From assembly GCF_018069865.1 (NCBI RefSeq), contig NZ_JAGQDG010000007.1, positions 62,001-126,000 on the forward strand: a stretch of DNA of 64,000 bases, read 5' to 3'. Shown here piece by piece: positions 7,677 to 17,260 of the stretch; position 1 is the first letter of the stretch; each line of letters begins with the position of its first letter. Made by a program: the position numbers and the translations under genes. The notes below the pieces were generated by a model that had not been told where the DNA came from, did no database searches, and saw nothing but the letters and a program-made list of their open reading frames with translations. Source of the stretch: Ideonella paludis (GTDB lineage: Bacteria > Pseudomonadota > Gammaproteobacteria > Burkholderiales > Burkholderiaceae_C).

Positions 7677-9161
7677 ATGAACACCACCAACACCCGCCTC
7701 CTCGTCGGCCCTTTCAATCGCGTGGAAGGTGATTTGGAGGTGCAACTGGACGTCCGCGATGGGCAGGTGACCGAGGCGCGGGTCACGGCCACCATGTACC
7801 GGGGTTTTGAGAACATCTTGCCGGGGCGCGACCCGCATGATGCGTTGGTCATCGTGCCGCGCATCTGCGGCATCTGCTCGGTGTCGCAGTCGGTGGCAGC
7901 GGCGCGGGCCTTGGCCGATGCGGCGGGGGTGAGCCCGCCGCCCAACGGGCTGCACGCCACCAACCTGATGCTGGCCTGCGAAAACCTGGCCGACCATCTG
8001 GCTCATTTTTACCTGTTCTTCATGCCCGACTTCAGCCGCGAGGTCTATGCCCAGCGGCCCTGGTTTGCTGAAGTCCAGCGGCGCTTCGCAGCCCTGGGCA
8101 GCGGGGCGGGCGGTGGTGGCGTGCACGCGCGTGCGGCGGTGGCTGCGCGCCAGCGCTGGTTCACGCTCATGGGCACCTTGGGCGGCAAATGGCCGCACAC
8201 CCAAAGCGTGCTGCCCGGCGGCAGCTCACGGGCCATTGATGCGGCAGAGCGCATCCGCCTTCTGGCCAAAGTGCGGGAGTTTCGTGCCTTTTTGGAAGGC
8301 ACTTTGTTCGCGGCACCGCTGGAAGAAGTCACCAGCTTGCACAGCGAGGCCGAGCTGCAAGCGTGGCATGCCCAAGCGCCTGAGCGGGGTGATCTGCGCC
8401 TGTGGCTCACAATTTCGGCCGACCTGGGGCTGGACCGCCTGGGTGCGGGGCCCGGCCGCTACCTCAGCGTGGGCGCCTACCGCCAGCCTGACGGCAGCCA
8501 TGCACTGGCGCCGGGGCTGTGGCGCGCGGGCGTGGGGCTGGAAGCGGTGGACATGGCCCGCATTTCTGAGGACGCCACCTACGCTTGGTTGGATGACGCT
8601 GGCGGTGCGCTGCACCCCACCAAAGGCCACACCCGCCCGCAGGCGGATAAACCTGGCGCCTACACCTGGAATAAGGCACCGCGGCTGGGCGGTGAGGTCA
8701 TCGAGACCGGGGCCATCGCGCGCCAGTTGACCAGCGGCCAGCCCTTGATCCGCGACGCGGTGGCGCGCTGCGGTGGCACCGTCTACACCCGCGTGCTGGC
8801 GCGGCTGGTCGAGCTGGCGCGGGTGCTGCCCCTGCTGGAGCAGTGGCTCGCGGCCCTCACGCCCAAAGAGCCCTTTTTCGTGCCCGATGCGCTGCCCGAC
8901 GAGGCCCAAGGCATGGGCAGCACCGAGGCGGCGCGCGGGGCCTTGGGGCATTGGCTGCAGGTGCGTGGGGGCAAGCTCAGCCACTACCAAATCATCGCCC
9001 CCACCAGTTGGAATTTCTCCGGCCGAGATGCAGCGGGCCAGCCGGGCGCGCTGGAGGCGGCCTTGGTGGGCGCGCCGGTGCAACCCGGTGAGACCACGCC
9101 GGTGGCGGTGCAGCACATCGTCCGCTCGTTCGACCCTTGCATGGTCTGCACGGTGCACTGA
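7677..9161 (+). CDS. hoxC: HoxC/HupV, large subunit of H2-sensing regulatory hydrogenase
   Basis: The 494-residue protein carries the [NiFe] site: L1 motif RICGIC (Cys64, Cys67) and L2 motif DPCMVC (Cys488, Cys491). It ends at the following His (TVH). Catalytic hydrogenases carry a C-terminal peptide after this His that a protease removes; its absence is typical of HupV/HoxC sensors. With HoxB it detects H2 and signals to HoxJ. It is followed 15 bases later by hoxJ. Confidence 0.94.
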   Translation: MNTTNTRLLVGPFNRVEGDLEVQLDVRDGQVTEARVTATMYRGFENILPGRDPHDALVIVPRICGICSVSQSVAAARALADAAGVSPPPNGLHATNLMLACENLADHLAHFYLFFMPDFSREVYAQRPWFAEVQRRFAALGSGAGGGGVHARAAVAARQRWFTLMGTLGGKWPHTQSVLPGGSSRAIDAAERIRLLAKVREFRAFLEGTLFAAPLEEVTSLHSEAELQAWHAQAPERGDLRLWLTISADLGLDRLGAGPGRYLSVGAYRQPDGSHALAPGLWRAGVGLEAVDMARISEDATYAWLDDAGGALHPTKGHTRPQADKPGAYTWNKAPRLGGEVIETGAIARQLTSGQPLIRDAVARCGGTVYTRVLARLVELARVLPLLEQWLAALTPKEPFFVPDALPDEAQGMGSTEAARGALGHWLQVRGGKLSHYQIIAPTSWNFSGRDAAGQPGALEAALVGAPVQPGETTPVAVQHIVRSFDPCMVCTVH

Positions 9162-9176
9162 CAGAGTGAGTGTTTG

Positions 9177-10520
9177 ATGCCACGCCCCAGCCCGCTTGCC
9201 GCCATTCCGCCCAGCCCTGAGATGGAGGGCGTGGACGAATCCACCTGGATGGACGTGATCCACAAGATGGACGAGGTCTATTCGCAGCTGGTGGCCGATG
9301 AAATCAAGCTCGAGCAAAAAAACGCCGAGCTGGAGCAGTCGCAGCAGTTCATCTTCAGCCTGCTGACGGCGATGAGCGATGTGCTGGCCGCGTGCAACGA
9401 GAGCGGCCAAATCGAAGAGACCAATGCGGCGCTGTGTGAGCTGGTGGGCCGCAGCGACGCCCAACTGCGCGGCATGGTGCTGAGCCAACTGACGGCCGAC
9501 GACAGCAGTGCAGCCCGGCTGCGGCATGTGCTCTCCACCCCGGCTTTGCAGCGCAGCGGCACCACGGTCGATGTTGAGCTGCTGGATGCCCAAGGCCAGC
9601 GCGTGCCGGTGGACTTCAATTGCACGCCGCGCCTCGACGGCCAAGGCCGGCGCGTGGGCATGGTGTTTGTGGGCCGCCCTATGGGCGAGATCAAACGCGC
9701 TTATCACCAACTGCGTGAGGCGCACGAGGCCCTCAAGCTGACCCAGCAGCAACTGCTGCACTCCGAAAAAATGGCCTCACTGGGCCGGCTTGTGGCCGGT
9801 GTGGCGCATGAGCTGAACAACCCCATCAGCTTTGTGCTGGGCAATGTGCATGCGCTGCAGCGCTACACCGAGCGCCTGCGCCAGTACTTGGCTGCGGTGC
9901 ATGCGGACGAGCCTGCCGCCGAGCGCGCGGCTTTGCGCGCCAAGCTGCGCATCGACCACCTGCTGGCCGACTTGCCATCCCTGATGGAGGGCACGCTGGA
10001 AGGTGCGCAGCGGACGGCCGACATCGTCAATGGCTTGAAGCGCTTCTCGGCCGTGGACCGCGAAGAGCGCGGCCTGGTCGACATGAACGGCGTGATTGAG
10101 CGCGCCGTGCATTGGGTCAAAAAGGGCACGGCACCGGCCTTTGACGTGCACTGGCAGCCGGGGCCTGACGCCCAGGTGCTGGGTAGTGCCGGGCAGTTGC
10201 TACAGGTGCTGATGAACCTGGTGCAAAACGCCTATGACGCGGCCTCGCAGCGCCAAGGCGCCTTGCCGGCGCTGTGGATTGGCTGTGAGGTCACAGCGGG
10301 CTGGGTGCGCGTGACCCTGCGCGACAGCGGGCCCGGCATTGCCGAGGCCGACCTGACCCGCATCTTCGACCCCTTTTTCACGACCAAGCCGGTGGGCAAG
10401 GGCACAGGCCTGGGCCTGTCCATCTCCTACGGCATCGTCGAGCAACATGGCGGCCGCCTGCACGCCGCCAACCACGCCTTGGGGGGCGCGGTCTTCACGC
10501 TGGAGTTGCCGCTGGCCTGA
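9177..10520 (+). CDS. hoxJ: HoxJ, PAS-containing histidine kinase of the H2-sensing system
   Basis: The protein has 447 residues from ATG 9177 (TTG 9174 is also in frame). It has an N-terminal helical segment, a PAS domain (about 55-170), a dimerisation helix with the H box MASLGRLVAGVAHELNNP (His211) and an HATPase domain with N, G1 (DSGPGI) and G2 (GKGTGLGLS) boxes. It has no membrane segment, so it is a soluble kinase, as expected for partners of HoxBC. It is the last gene of the operon and faces the convergent ETF-QO gene 25 bp away. Confidence 0.92.
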   Translation: MPRPSPLAAIPPSPEMEGVDESTWMDVIHKMDEVYSQLVADEIKLEQKNAELEQSQQFIFSLLTAMSDVLAACNESGQIEETNAALCELVGRSDAQLRGMVLSQLTADDSSAARLRHVLSTPALQRSGTTVDVELLDAQGQRVPVDFNCTPRLDGQGRRVGMVFVGRPMGEIKRAYHQLREAHEALKLTQQQLLHSEKMASLGRLVAGVAHELNNPISFVLGNVHALQRYTERLRQYLAAVHADEPAAERAALRAKLRIDHLLADLPSLMEGTLEGAQRTADIVNGLKRFSAVDREERGLVDMNGVIERAVHWVKKGTAPAFDVHWQPGPDAQVLGSAGQLLQVLMNLVQNAYDAASQRQGALPALWIGCEVTAGWVRVTLRDSGPGIAEADLTRIFDPFFTTKPVGKGTGLGLSISYGIVEQHGGRLHAANHALGGAVFTLELPLA

Positions 10521-10545
10521 GGGCCTTCAAGCGCCTCAGGCGGCC

Positions 10546-12231
10546 TTACATGCCGGCGTAGTTCGGCCCACCGCCGCCTTCGGGCGTGACCCAGATGATG
10601 TTTTGGGTCGGGTCCTTGATGTCGCAGGTCTTGCAGTGCACGCAGTTTTGCGCATTGATCTGCAATCGGTCTGAGCCGTCGTCGTTCTTCACGAACTCAT
10701 AGACCCCGGCTGGGCAGTAGCGGCTCTCCGGGCCGGCAAAGCGGGCCAGGTTGGTGGTCACCGGCACCGAGGCGTCTTTGAGCGTCAGGTGGGCCGGTTG
10801 GTTCTCTTCATGGTTGGTGTTGCTGATGAACACCGAGGAGAGCCGATCAAAGGTCAACACCCCATCGGGCTTGGGATAGTCGATCTTGGGGCACTGGTCA
10901 GCCGGCAGCAGCTTGACGTGGTCAGGCACCAGGTTGTGCGTGGTCCAGGGCGGTGTGGCCACACCCACCTTGGGCAAGAACCAATGCTCGATACCGGTCA
11001 TCAGCTTGCCCACCAGCGGGCCCTTCTTGAACCAGTTCTTGAAGTTGCGGTAGGTCCACAGCTCTTCATGCAGCCAGCTGGCTTGGAATTTCTCGGGGAA
11101 GGCGGCCAGCTCGTCTTGGCTGCGGCCGGCGGCCAAGGCTTCGGCCAGGGCCTCCGCACAGAGCATGCCGCTCTTGAGTGCCGCATGGCTGCCTTTGATG
11201 CGCGCCGCGTTCAAGAAGCCCGCATCGCAGCCGACCAAGGCGCCACCGGGGAAGACCAGCTTGGGCAAGGCTTGCGGGGTGCCGTTGTTCAGGGCGCGTG
11301 CGCCGTAGCTGATGCGCTTGCCGCCTTCAATGTGGCTGCGGATGGCCGGGTGGGTCTTCCAGCGCTGCAGCTCTTCAAAAGGCGAGAGCCATGGGTTGCT
11401 GTAATCCAGGCCGATCACAAAGCCCAGGGTGACCTTGTTGCCTTCCAGGTGGTAGAGGAAACCGCCGCCAAAGGTGTCGTCGTTCATGGGCCAGCCGGCG
11501 GTGTGCACCACGCGGCCCGGCTGGGCTTTGTCGGCGGGGATCTCCCACAGCTCCTTGATGCCGATGGCATGGGTCTGGGCGTCGCGCTCGGCATTCAGGC
11601 CATAGCGGGCGATCAACTGCTTGCCCAGGTGGCCGCGGGCGCCCTCGGCAAACACGGTGTACTTGCCCAGCAGCTCCATGCCCAGCTGGAAGCCTTCGTG
11701 CGGCTCGCCATCTTTGCCAATGCCCAGATTGCCGGTGGCCACGCCCCGCACCCGGTCTTTCTCGTCAAACAGCACTTCGGCGGCGGTAAAGCCGGGGAAG
11801 ATCTCCACGCCCAGGCTTTCGGCCTGCTCGGCCAGCCACTTGGTCACCGCGCCCAGGCTGATCACATAGCAGCCGTGGTTGTGGAAGTTGCGGGGCATCA
11901 GCCAGTCCGGCGTGCGGCTGCTGCCGGTTTCGTTCAGCACCAGCAGGTCGTCGCCGGTGACAGGCTGGTTCAGCGGCGCGCCGCGCTCTTTCCAATCGGG
12001 GAACAGTTCGGTGAGGGCGCGGGGGTCCATCACGGCACCCGAGAGAATGTGGGCGCCGGGCTCGGAGCCCTTTTCCAGCACCACGACATTGATCTCCTGG
12101 CCTTTGTCGGCGGCGATCTGCTTCAGACGGATGGCCGTGGCCAAACCGGCAGGGCCACCGCCCACAATGACCACGTCGTATTCCATGGACTCACGGGGGC
12201 CAAATTGGGCCAAGAGGTCGGCAGAGGTCAT
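10546..12231 (-). CDS. Electron transfer flavoprotein-ubiquinone oxidoreductase
   Basis: The start chosen is ATG 12231 (MTSADLLAQFG), giving 561 residues; an in-frame upstream ATG at 12282 adds 17 unlikely residues. It has an N-terminal FAD-binding motif VVIVGGGPAGLATAI, a membrane/ubiquinone-binding middle part, and a C-terminal [4Fe-4S] ferredoxin-like domain with CPAGVYEF and CVHCKTCDIKDP. It passes electrons from ETF (fatty acid and amino acid oxidation) to ubiquinone at the inner membrane. It is a single gene, convergent with hoxJ and divergent from the H-NOX gene. Confidence 0.94.
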   Translation of the reverse strand: MTSADLLAQFGPRESMEYDVVIVGGGPAGLATAIRLKQIAADKGQEINVVVLEKGSEPGAHILSGAVMDPRALTELFPDWKERGAPLNQPVTGDDLLVLNETGSSRTPDWLMPRNFHNHGCYVISLGAVTKWLAEQAESLGVEIFPGFTAAEVLFDEKDRVRGVATGNLGIGKDGEPHEGFQLGMELLGKYTVFAEGARGHLGKQLIARYGLNAERDAQTHAIGIKELWEIPADKAQPGRVVHTAGWPMNDDTFGGGFLYHLEGNKVTLGFVIGLDYSNPWLSPFEELQRWKTHPAIRSHIEGGKRISYGARALNNGTPQALPKLVFPGGALVGCDAGFLNAARIKGSHAALKSGMLCAEALAEALAAGRSQDELAAFPEKFQASWLHEELWTYRNFKNWFKKGPLVGKLMTGIEHWFLPKVGVATPPWTTHNLVPDHVKLLPADQCPKIDYPKPDGVLTFDRLSSVFISNTNHEENQPAHLTLKDASVPVTTNLARFAGPESRYCPAGVYEFVKNDDGSDRLQINAQNCVHCKTCDIKDPTQNIIWVTPEGGGGPNYAGM

Positions 12232-12322
12232 GTCAATGTCCTGGGCAGAGAGAGTCAAAGTGGGGCAGGTGCAGGCATGCACCCAGAATTGGCGCCGATT
12301 CTAGCGGCAGTTCCCTATAAAA

Positions 12323-12336
12323 AGAACGATCGTGCT
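12323..12336. promoter_or_regulatory. Palindrome in the divergent ETF-QO/H-NOX intergenic region
   Basis: AGAACGATCGTGCT is a near-perfect 14-bp palindrome centred on ACGATCGT, set in A/T-rich flanks (CTATAAAA to the left, ATTTTG to the right). It lies about 90 bp upstream of the ETF-QO start and about 120 bp upstream of the H-NOX start. Its form suits a TetR-type dimer site; the regulator is unknown. The rest of 12232-12458 shows no other clear signal. Confidence 0.4.
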
Positions 12337-12458
12337 ATTTTGTGAAACCCCCTTTCCATCTCTAATCTGCCCAGCGATAGTGTCGATGTTCCCCGGATCG
12401 AGCAACGGCAGCTGAACTAGGATGTTTGGGGTCAGACTGTCATCAGCGAGGCTGCCGC

Positions 12459-13010
12459 ATGTTAGGAATGGTGTTCACCGAGTTCTTGGAGATGGTGGAG
12501 GAGGGCTTTGGCCCCGACGTGGCGGACGCCATCCTTTGCGACGCCTCTCCTGGCCATGATGGGGCCTACACCGCGGTTGGCTACTACGATCACGCCGAGT
12601 TGGTCGCCATGGTGGTGGCGCTGTCAGGGCGCACCGGCATCCCGGTGCCAGACCTGGTCAAAGCATTCGGGCGGCATTTGTTGCTGCGTTTCACCCAAGT
12701 TCATCCCAAGATGTTCCAAGGGGCACACAGTCTTTTCGATCTGGTGGCTCGCATCGACGGCCACATCCATGTCGAAGTCCACAAGCTCTACAGCGAGGCC
12801 ACCTTGCCGCGATTTACCGTGCAAGACCGCAGCCCTGAGCGCATGACGGTGCTCTACCAATCCCCTCGCGGTCTGCATGAGTTGGCGGTCGGCCTGTTGG
12901 AAGGCGCGGCCGAGCACTATGGCGAGGCTTGCACCGTTCAAACCCAAGCCTGGCAAGACGACCAAGGGCAAACCGGGACCTTGATCACCTTGGAGCGCGC
13001 GGCTGCATGA
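12459..13010 (+). CDS. H-NOX (heme nitric oxide/oxygen-binding) sensor protein
   Basis: The start is ATG 12459 (MLGMVFTEFLEMVEEGFG, the standard H-NOX N-terminus); the frame is open 33 bases further upstream but lacks family similarity. The 183-residue heme domain has a proximal His in IHVEVHKLY (His104) and the invariant YxSxR motif as Tyr133-Gln-Ser135-Pro-Arg137. Stand-alone bacterial H-NOX proteins bind NO and regulate a partner kinase or cyclic-di-GMP enzyme. Here the partner is the overlapping downstream GGDEF-EAL gene (ATGATG overlap), so NO control of c-di-GMP is the likely role. Confidence 0.92.
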   Translation: MLGMVFTEFLEMVEEGFGPDVADAILCDASPGHDGAYTAVGYYDHAELVAMVVALSGRTGIPVPDLVKAFGRHLLLRFTQVHPKMFQGAHSLFDLVARIDGHIHVEVHKLYSEATLPRFTVQDRSPERMTVLYQSPRGLHELAVGLLEGAAEHYGEACTVQTQAWQDDQGQTGTLITLERAAA

Positions 13011-15163
13011 TGCATACCCAGCCAGGTCTGCTCGACGCACACACCTCGGCCGACCCGGTCGAGGTGATGAAGCGGCGTCTGGACCGTGAGCGGGCGGCGC
13101 GCAAGCAGGCTGAAAACCTGTTGATGGAGAAGAGCCAAGAGCTCTTCGCAGCCTTGCAGAGGGCGCGGCAGACAGAGCACCGCTTGCAGATGGCCCTGTG
13201 GGGCAGCGGTGAAGGCATCTGGGATTGGTCCAGTGGCGAAGCCGCCGTGCATGTCATGGGCCTGCGCTTGGGCGCAGACTCTGTCGCCGAGGCGGATTAC
13301 GAGATCCGCGCATTGGCCGCTCGCGTGCATCCCGATGACCGCGAATCCGTGCTCTTGGCCAGCCGCCTGCATTGGGCTGGCGCGCGGGAAGACATGGACA
13401 TGGCCTGCCGCTTTCAAACGGTGGAGGGCTGGCGCTGGGTGCGCGTGCGAGGCCGCGCCATTGAGCGGGACGACGAAGGCCTGCCCATGCGCATTGCGGG
13501 CACCGTCAAAGACATCACCAATCAGCGGGCCTCGGAGCAATCTCTCAACCTGATGGCTCAGGCTTTTGCCAGCACGCATGACGCGCTGGCCGTGGTCGAT
13601 GAGCGCTGGCGCATCGTCGAGGTCAATGACTCCTTGATCCAAATGATCGACGCCGAGGCCACCGCTCTACAGGGGCAGTCGATTCTGGACCGTGTTGAGA
13701 TCGACAAGGCCGGCGCTGCACGCGGCGGCTGGCGGGCCGAGCGCGTGCTCAAGGGCCGCGACAACGACGTGCCGGTCGAGGTGAGCGTGACACCCGTGCA
13801 AGCCTTGGCGGGCCAAGGGCGCTGCTACATCGTGGCCATGCACGACATCAGCGAGCGCCACATGGTGGCTTCTCGGCTGGAGCGGCTGGCGCTCAACGAC
13901 ACCCTGACCGGCCTGCCCAACCGCGCGGCGCTGGAGCAACATTTGGCCGAGTGCGTGAGCCAAGAAGGAGCAGAGCCCTTTGTGGTGCTGTTCATGGACT
14001 TGGATGGCTTCAAAGGCGTCAATGACTCCTATGGCCACAAAGCCGGTGACGACGTGCTGCGGCAGGTGTCGCAGCGTTTGGTGCGAGCCTTGCCCGGCGC
14101 CTTTGTCGGCCGCTGGGGCGGCGATGAATTTGTGGCGGTGTTCCCCCCAGGCAGTGACGACATCGCGGTCCGCGAAGGCGCCCAACTGCTGATGGCCGGC
14201 TTGGCCGAGCCTCTGACCCTGGGCGAAGGGCATGAGTTGGTGATCAGCCCCAGCATGGGCGCGGCGCAGTTCCCGCTGCATGACACCGATGCAGCGGGCT
14301 TGCTGCGCAAGGCCGACTCCGCCATGTATGCGGCCAAAGCCCAAGGCAAGAACCGGCTGCAGATTTATGAGCCCTCCATCGACCAAGACTCGCTGCGGCG
14401 GGTGCGCTTGCTGAGCCAATTGCGGGTCGACGCCGAGCGCAGCGCCTTCACCTTTGAGGCCCAGCCCAAAGTCGACCGCGAGGGTAAGGTCACTGGCGCT
14501 GAACTGCTGGTGCGCTGGACCACCCGCGAGTTTGGAGCGATCTCGCCGGTGGAGTTCATTCCCCTGGCCGAGCAGTCGGGGGCCATTGAATTGCTTGGCC
14601 GCCAGGCCTTGTTGTGTGCGGGTCGCTTGGCCCAAGACATTGCGGCCAAAGGGCTGCGCTTGCACATTGCCGTCAACCTCTCTCCGCGCCAGCTCCACAA
14701 CATGGCGTTTGAGCGCATGGCGCTGCATGCTTGTGAGCGCTTTGGCATCAAGCCCGCACAGTTGGAGCTGGAGCTGACGGAATCCGCCTTGGCCGACGCC
14801 TCGGTGTTGCCCCTGCTGCGCCGCTTGCGCAACCACGGCTTCACCTTGGCCTTGGATGACTTCGGCACCGGCTACTCCTCGCTGAGCTATTTGCTCAAGC
14901 AGCCGGTGCAAAAGGTCAAGATCGACCGCGCCTTTGTGCGCGACATCACCTCGGACAACGCGGCCAGCGAGGTCATCAAAGGCACGCTGCAGATCTGCCG
15001 TGGCTTGGGCCTGAAGACCGTGGCCGAGGGCGTTGAAACCTGGGCGCAGTTCGAGATGCTGCGCGATCTGGGGGTGGATGAATTCCAGGGTTATTTGTTT
15101 GCCCGCCCCATGCCCATCGACCAATGGCTGGCCCAACTGGCCGGTGAAGGCCCAACGGACTGA
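13007..15163 (+). CDS. PAS-PAS-GGDEF-EAL cyclic-di-GMP enzyme, H-NOX partner
   Basis: The start is ATG 13007, overlapping the H-NOX stop; an earlier in-frame ATG lies inside the H-NOX gene. The 718 residues comprise an N-terminal coiled coil (about 18-60, of the type seen in H-NOX-associated proteins), two PAS segments (about 62-175 and 185-290), GGDEF (GGDEF near 371-375, intact) and EAL. The EAL signature reads ELL in GAELLVRW, but the Glu, the NLSPRQL segment, the ELTES motif, DDFGTGYSS and the EGVE motif are present. Both synthesis and hydrolysis of c-di-GMP are therefore possible. No membrane segment is seen, so it is cytoplasmic. Confidence 0.92.
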   Translation: MMHTQPGLLDAHTSADPVEVMKRRLDRERAARKQAENLLMEKSQELFAALQRARQTEHRLQMALWGSGEGIWDWSSGEAAVHVMGLRLGADSVAEADYEIRALAARVHPDDRESVLLASRLHWAGAREDMDMACRFQTVEGWRWVRVRGRAIERDDEGLPMRIAGTVKDITNQRASEQSLNLMAQAFASTHDALAVVDERWRIVEVNDSLIQMIDAEATALQGQSILDRVEIDKAGAARGGWRAERVLKGRDNDVPVEVSVTPVQALAGQGRCYIVAMHDISERHMVASRLERLALNDTLTGLPNRAALEQHLAECVSQEGAEPFVVLFMDLDGFKGVNDSYGHKAGDDVLRQVSQRLVRALPGAFVGRWGGDEFVAVFPPGSDDIAVREGAQLLMAGLAEPLTLGEGHELVISPSMGAAQFPLHDTDAAGLLRKADSAMYAAKAQGKNRLQIYEPSIDQDSLRRVRLLSQLRVDAERSAFTFEAQPKVDREGKVTGAELLVRWTTREFGAISPVEFIPLAEQSGAIELLGRQALLCAGRLAQDIAAKGLRLHIAVNLSPRQLHNMAFERMALHACERFGIKPAQLELELTESALADASVLPLLRRLRNHGFTLALDDFGTGYSSLSYLLKQPVQKVKIDRAFVRDITSDNAASEVIKGTLQICRGLGLKTVAEGVETWAQFEMLRDLGVDEFQGYLFARPMPIDQWLAQLAGEGPTD

Positions 15164-15327
15164 GCCGAGCCGGGCTTCAGGGGTCGATTGAAGGCCTTGC
15201 TTGAGGCTTTCGGGACCGGGCCGCGTGATATGGTTGCCCAACAGCTGAGCTGTCAGAGGCAACACCGATCCGCTGGGGTCGTGCTGCTCCCCCGAATCTT
15301 TCATGCTCCTTCAAGAGCCCCATTGTC

Positions 15328-16110
15328 ATGAGCTATTCCATTGATCTGTCGGGCCGCGTGGCCCTGGTGACGGGCGCTTCCAGCGGCCTGGGAACTCAAT
15401 TTGCGTTAACCCTGGCCCAAGCCGGCGCAGCCGTGGTGCTGGCCGGGCGCCGCACCGAGCGGCTCAAGACCTTGCGGGCCGAGATTGAATCGGCCGGCGG
15501 TGATGCTCATGTGGTGCATTTGGATGTCACTGATGTGGCTAGCATCAAGTCAGCCGTGGCCCATGCCGAGACCGAAACCGGCACCTTGGACATCCTGATC
15601 AACAACTCTGGCGTGAGCACCACCCAAAAGTTGACGGATGTGAGCCCCGACGATTACGACTTTGTGATGGACACCAACACCCGCGGTGCTTTCTTTGTGG
15701 CCCAAGAAGTGGCCAAGCGCATGATTGCCCGCTCGCGCGGCGCAGCGCCCGGCACCTTCACCGGCGGGCGGATCGTGAACATCGCCTCCATGGCCGGCCT
15801 GCGCGTGTTGAGCCAGATTGGCGTCTATGCCATGAGCAAGGCGGCGGTGGTCCACATGACACGCGCCATGGCCTTGGAATGGGGCCGCTATGGCATCAAT
15901 GTGAATGCCATCTGCCCGGGCTATATCGACACCGAGATCAACCACCACCATTGGGACACTGAGGGTGGGCAAAAGCTGGTGCAGATGCTGCCGCGCAAAC
16001 GCGTGGGCCAGCCCAAAGATCTGGACACTGCCTTGCTGATGCTGTGTGCCAACGAAAGCCATTTCATCAATGGCGCAGTGATTCAAGCCGACGACGGCTT
16101 TGGGGTCTGA
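15328..16110 (+). CDS. Short-chain dehydrogenase/reductase
   Basis: The 260-residue protein is a classical SDR: nucleotide-binding TGASSGLG near the N-terminus, the NNSG motif, catalytic YAMSK (Tyr and Lys) with an upstream Ser in NIASMAG, and a C-terminal ADDGFGV close to the end seen in 3-oxoacyl-ACP reductase-like members. The substrate cannot be told from sequence. It stands alone after a 164-bp gap that holds GC-rich partial repeats but no clear promoter. Confidence 0.88.
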   Translation: MSYSIDLSGRVALVTGASSGLGTQFALTLAQAGAAVVLAGRRTERLKTLRAEIESAGGDAHVVHLDVTDVASIKSAVAHAETETGTLDILINNSGVSTTQKLTDVSPDDYDFVMDTNTRGAFFVAQEVAKRMIARSRGAAPGTFTGGRIVNIASMAGLRVLSQIGVYAMSKAAVVHMTRAMALEWGRYGINVNAICPGYIDTEINHHHWDTEGGQKLVQMLPRKRVGQPKDLDTALLMLCANESHFINGAVIQADDGFGV

Positions 16111-16162
16111 GGTGGCTTGATAATCAAAGCCATCTTGATGGCTTTGAAGATCGAGTCTGACC

Positions 16163-16837
16163 ATGACCTTGCGTGCATTGACGCCTCTGGAGGCGCGCGT
16201 CCTGGCGGTGCTGGTGGAGAAGCACCACACCGTCCCTGATACCTACCCGCTCTCGCTCAACGCCCTGGTGGCCGGCTGCAACCAAAAGACGGCCCGCACG
16301 CCGGTGATGGAGGCCTCGGAGTCCGACGTGATCGTGGCCTTGGACGGCCTCAAGCAGCTTCACTTGGTGGTGGAGGTCTCGGGCAGCCGCGTCTCCCGCT
16401 ATGAGCACAACGCCCCGCGCGGCCTGGGCGTGCCCAGCCAGTCGGTGGCCTTGCTGACCACGCTGATGTTGCGCGGGCCGCAAACGGCCGCTGAGTTGCG
16501 ACTGAACTCAGAGCGCCTGCACAAGTTTGCCGATGTCTCCTCGGTCGAGGCCTTCCTCGATGAATTGAGCAGCAAGGAGCCCGCCCGCGTGGTCAAGCTG
16601 CCGCGCGCCCCTGGGGCGCGCGAGGCGCGCTGGGCGCATTTGCTGTGCGGCGAGCCTGCGCCAGAGTTGTTGGCGGTGAGCAGCGGAGCCACCGCCACTG
16701 GGGAGTCGGTCTCCGCGGGCGAGTTGAGTGTGCTCAAGGCCGAGGTGGCGCGCTTGTCCGGCGAAATGCAGGCCTTGCGGGCCGAGGTCTTGGCCTTGCA
16801 GCAGGCTTTGGGTATCAGCCCCAGCACGGAGGCTTGA
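16163..16837 (+). CDS. YceH family protein (DUF480)
   Basis: The 224-residue protein has the YceH/DUF480 N-terminal signature ([30 protein letters not shown] in pieces) and two winged-helix-like halves (about 1-85 and 90-165), followed by a variable tail with a short Leu/Glu-rich helix at 195-215. The function is unknown. It is followed 2 bases later by a thioesterase gene and may form a small operon with it and the nitroreductase. Confidence 0.85.
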   Translation: MTLRALTPLEARVLAVLVEKHHTVPDTYPLSLNALVAGCNQKTARTPVMEASESDVIVALDGLKQLHLVVEVSGSRVSRYEHNAPRGLGVPSQSVALLTTLMLRGPQTAAELRLNSERLHKFADVSSVEAFLDELSSKEPARVVKLPRAPGAREARWAHLLCGEPAPELLAVSSGATATGESVSAGELSVLKAEVARLSGEMQALRAEVLALQQALGISPSTEA

Positions 16838-16839
16838 GC

Positions 16840-17259
16840 ATGCGCTTTGAGCTGCCCGAAGCGAAGAAGCTGAGCTTCGAGATGACCATCCCCATTCGCT
16901 GGGGCGATATGGACGCGATGGGCCATGTCAACAACACCATCTACTTCCGCTATCTTGAGATTGTGCGGGTGGAGTGGCTGCGCCAGGTGGGCGGCCCGCC
17001 GGACCCCAGCGGCGAAGGCCCTGTCATCGTGAATGCGTTTTGCAACTTTCTCAAGCAGTTGGAATACCCCGGCGATGTGCTGGCCCGGCATTACGTGGCC
17101 AACCCTGGGCGCAGCAGCTTTGACACCTTCATCACGCTGGAGCGGGTGGACCAGCCGGGTGTGATCTACGCTGAGGGCGGGGCCACGACGGTGTGGATGG
17201 ATTTCCCCAGCGGCAAATCAGCCCCCATGCCCGACTGGCTGCGGGCCTTGGTCAGCTGA
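16840..17259 (+). CDS. Acyl-CoA thioesterase, 4HBT hot-dog family
   Basis: The start is ATG 16840, two bases after the upstream stop. The 139-residue protein has the hot-dog signature RWGDMDAMGHVNNTIYFRYLE with the catalytic Asp (GDMDAMGHVNN), as in 4-hydroxybenzoyl-CoA thioesterase and YbgC-like enzymes. It probably hydrolyses an acyl-CoA in the cytoplasm; the substrate is unknown. The next gene begins 1 base after its stop. Confidence 0.88.
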   Translation: MRFELPEAKKLSFEMTIPIRWGDMDAMGHVNNTIYFRYLEIVRVEWLRQVGGPPDPSGEGPVIVNAFCNFLKQLEYPGDVLARHYVANPGRSSFDTFITLERVDQPGVIYAEGGATTVWMDFPSGKSAPMPDWLRALVS

Positions 17260-17260
17260 G

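Noticed and set aside
7171-7680. Possible small gene between hoxB and hoxC
   Set aside because: The open frame runs through both palindromic repeats and has no similarity or signal; it is an accident of the repeat DNA. The same applies to frames at 3182-3500.
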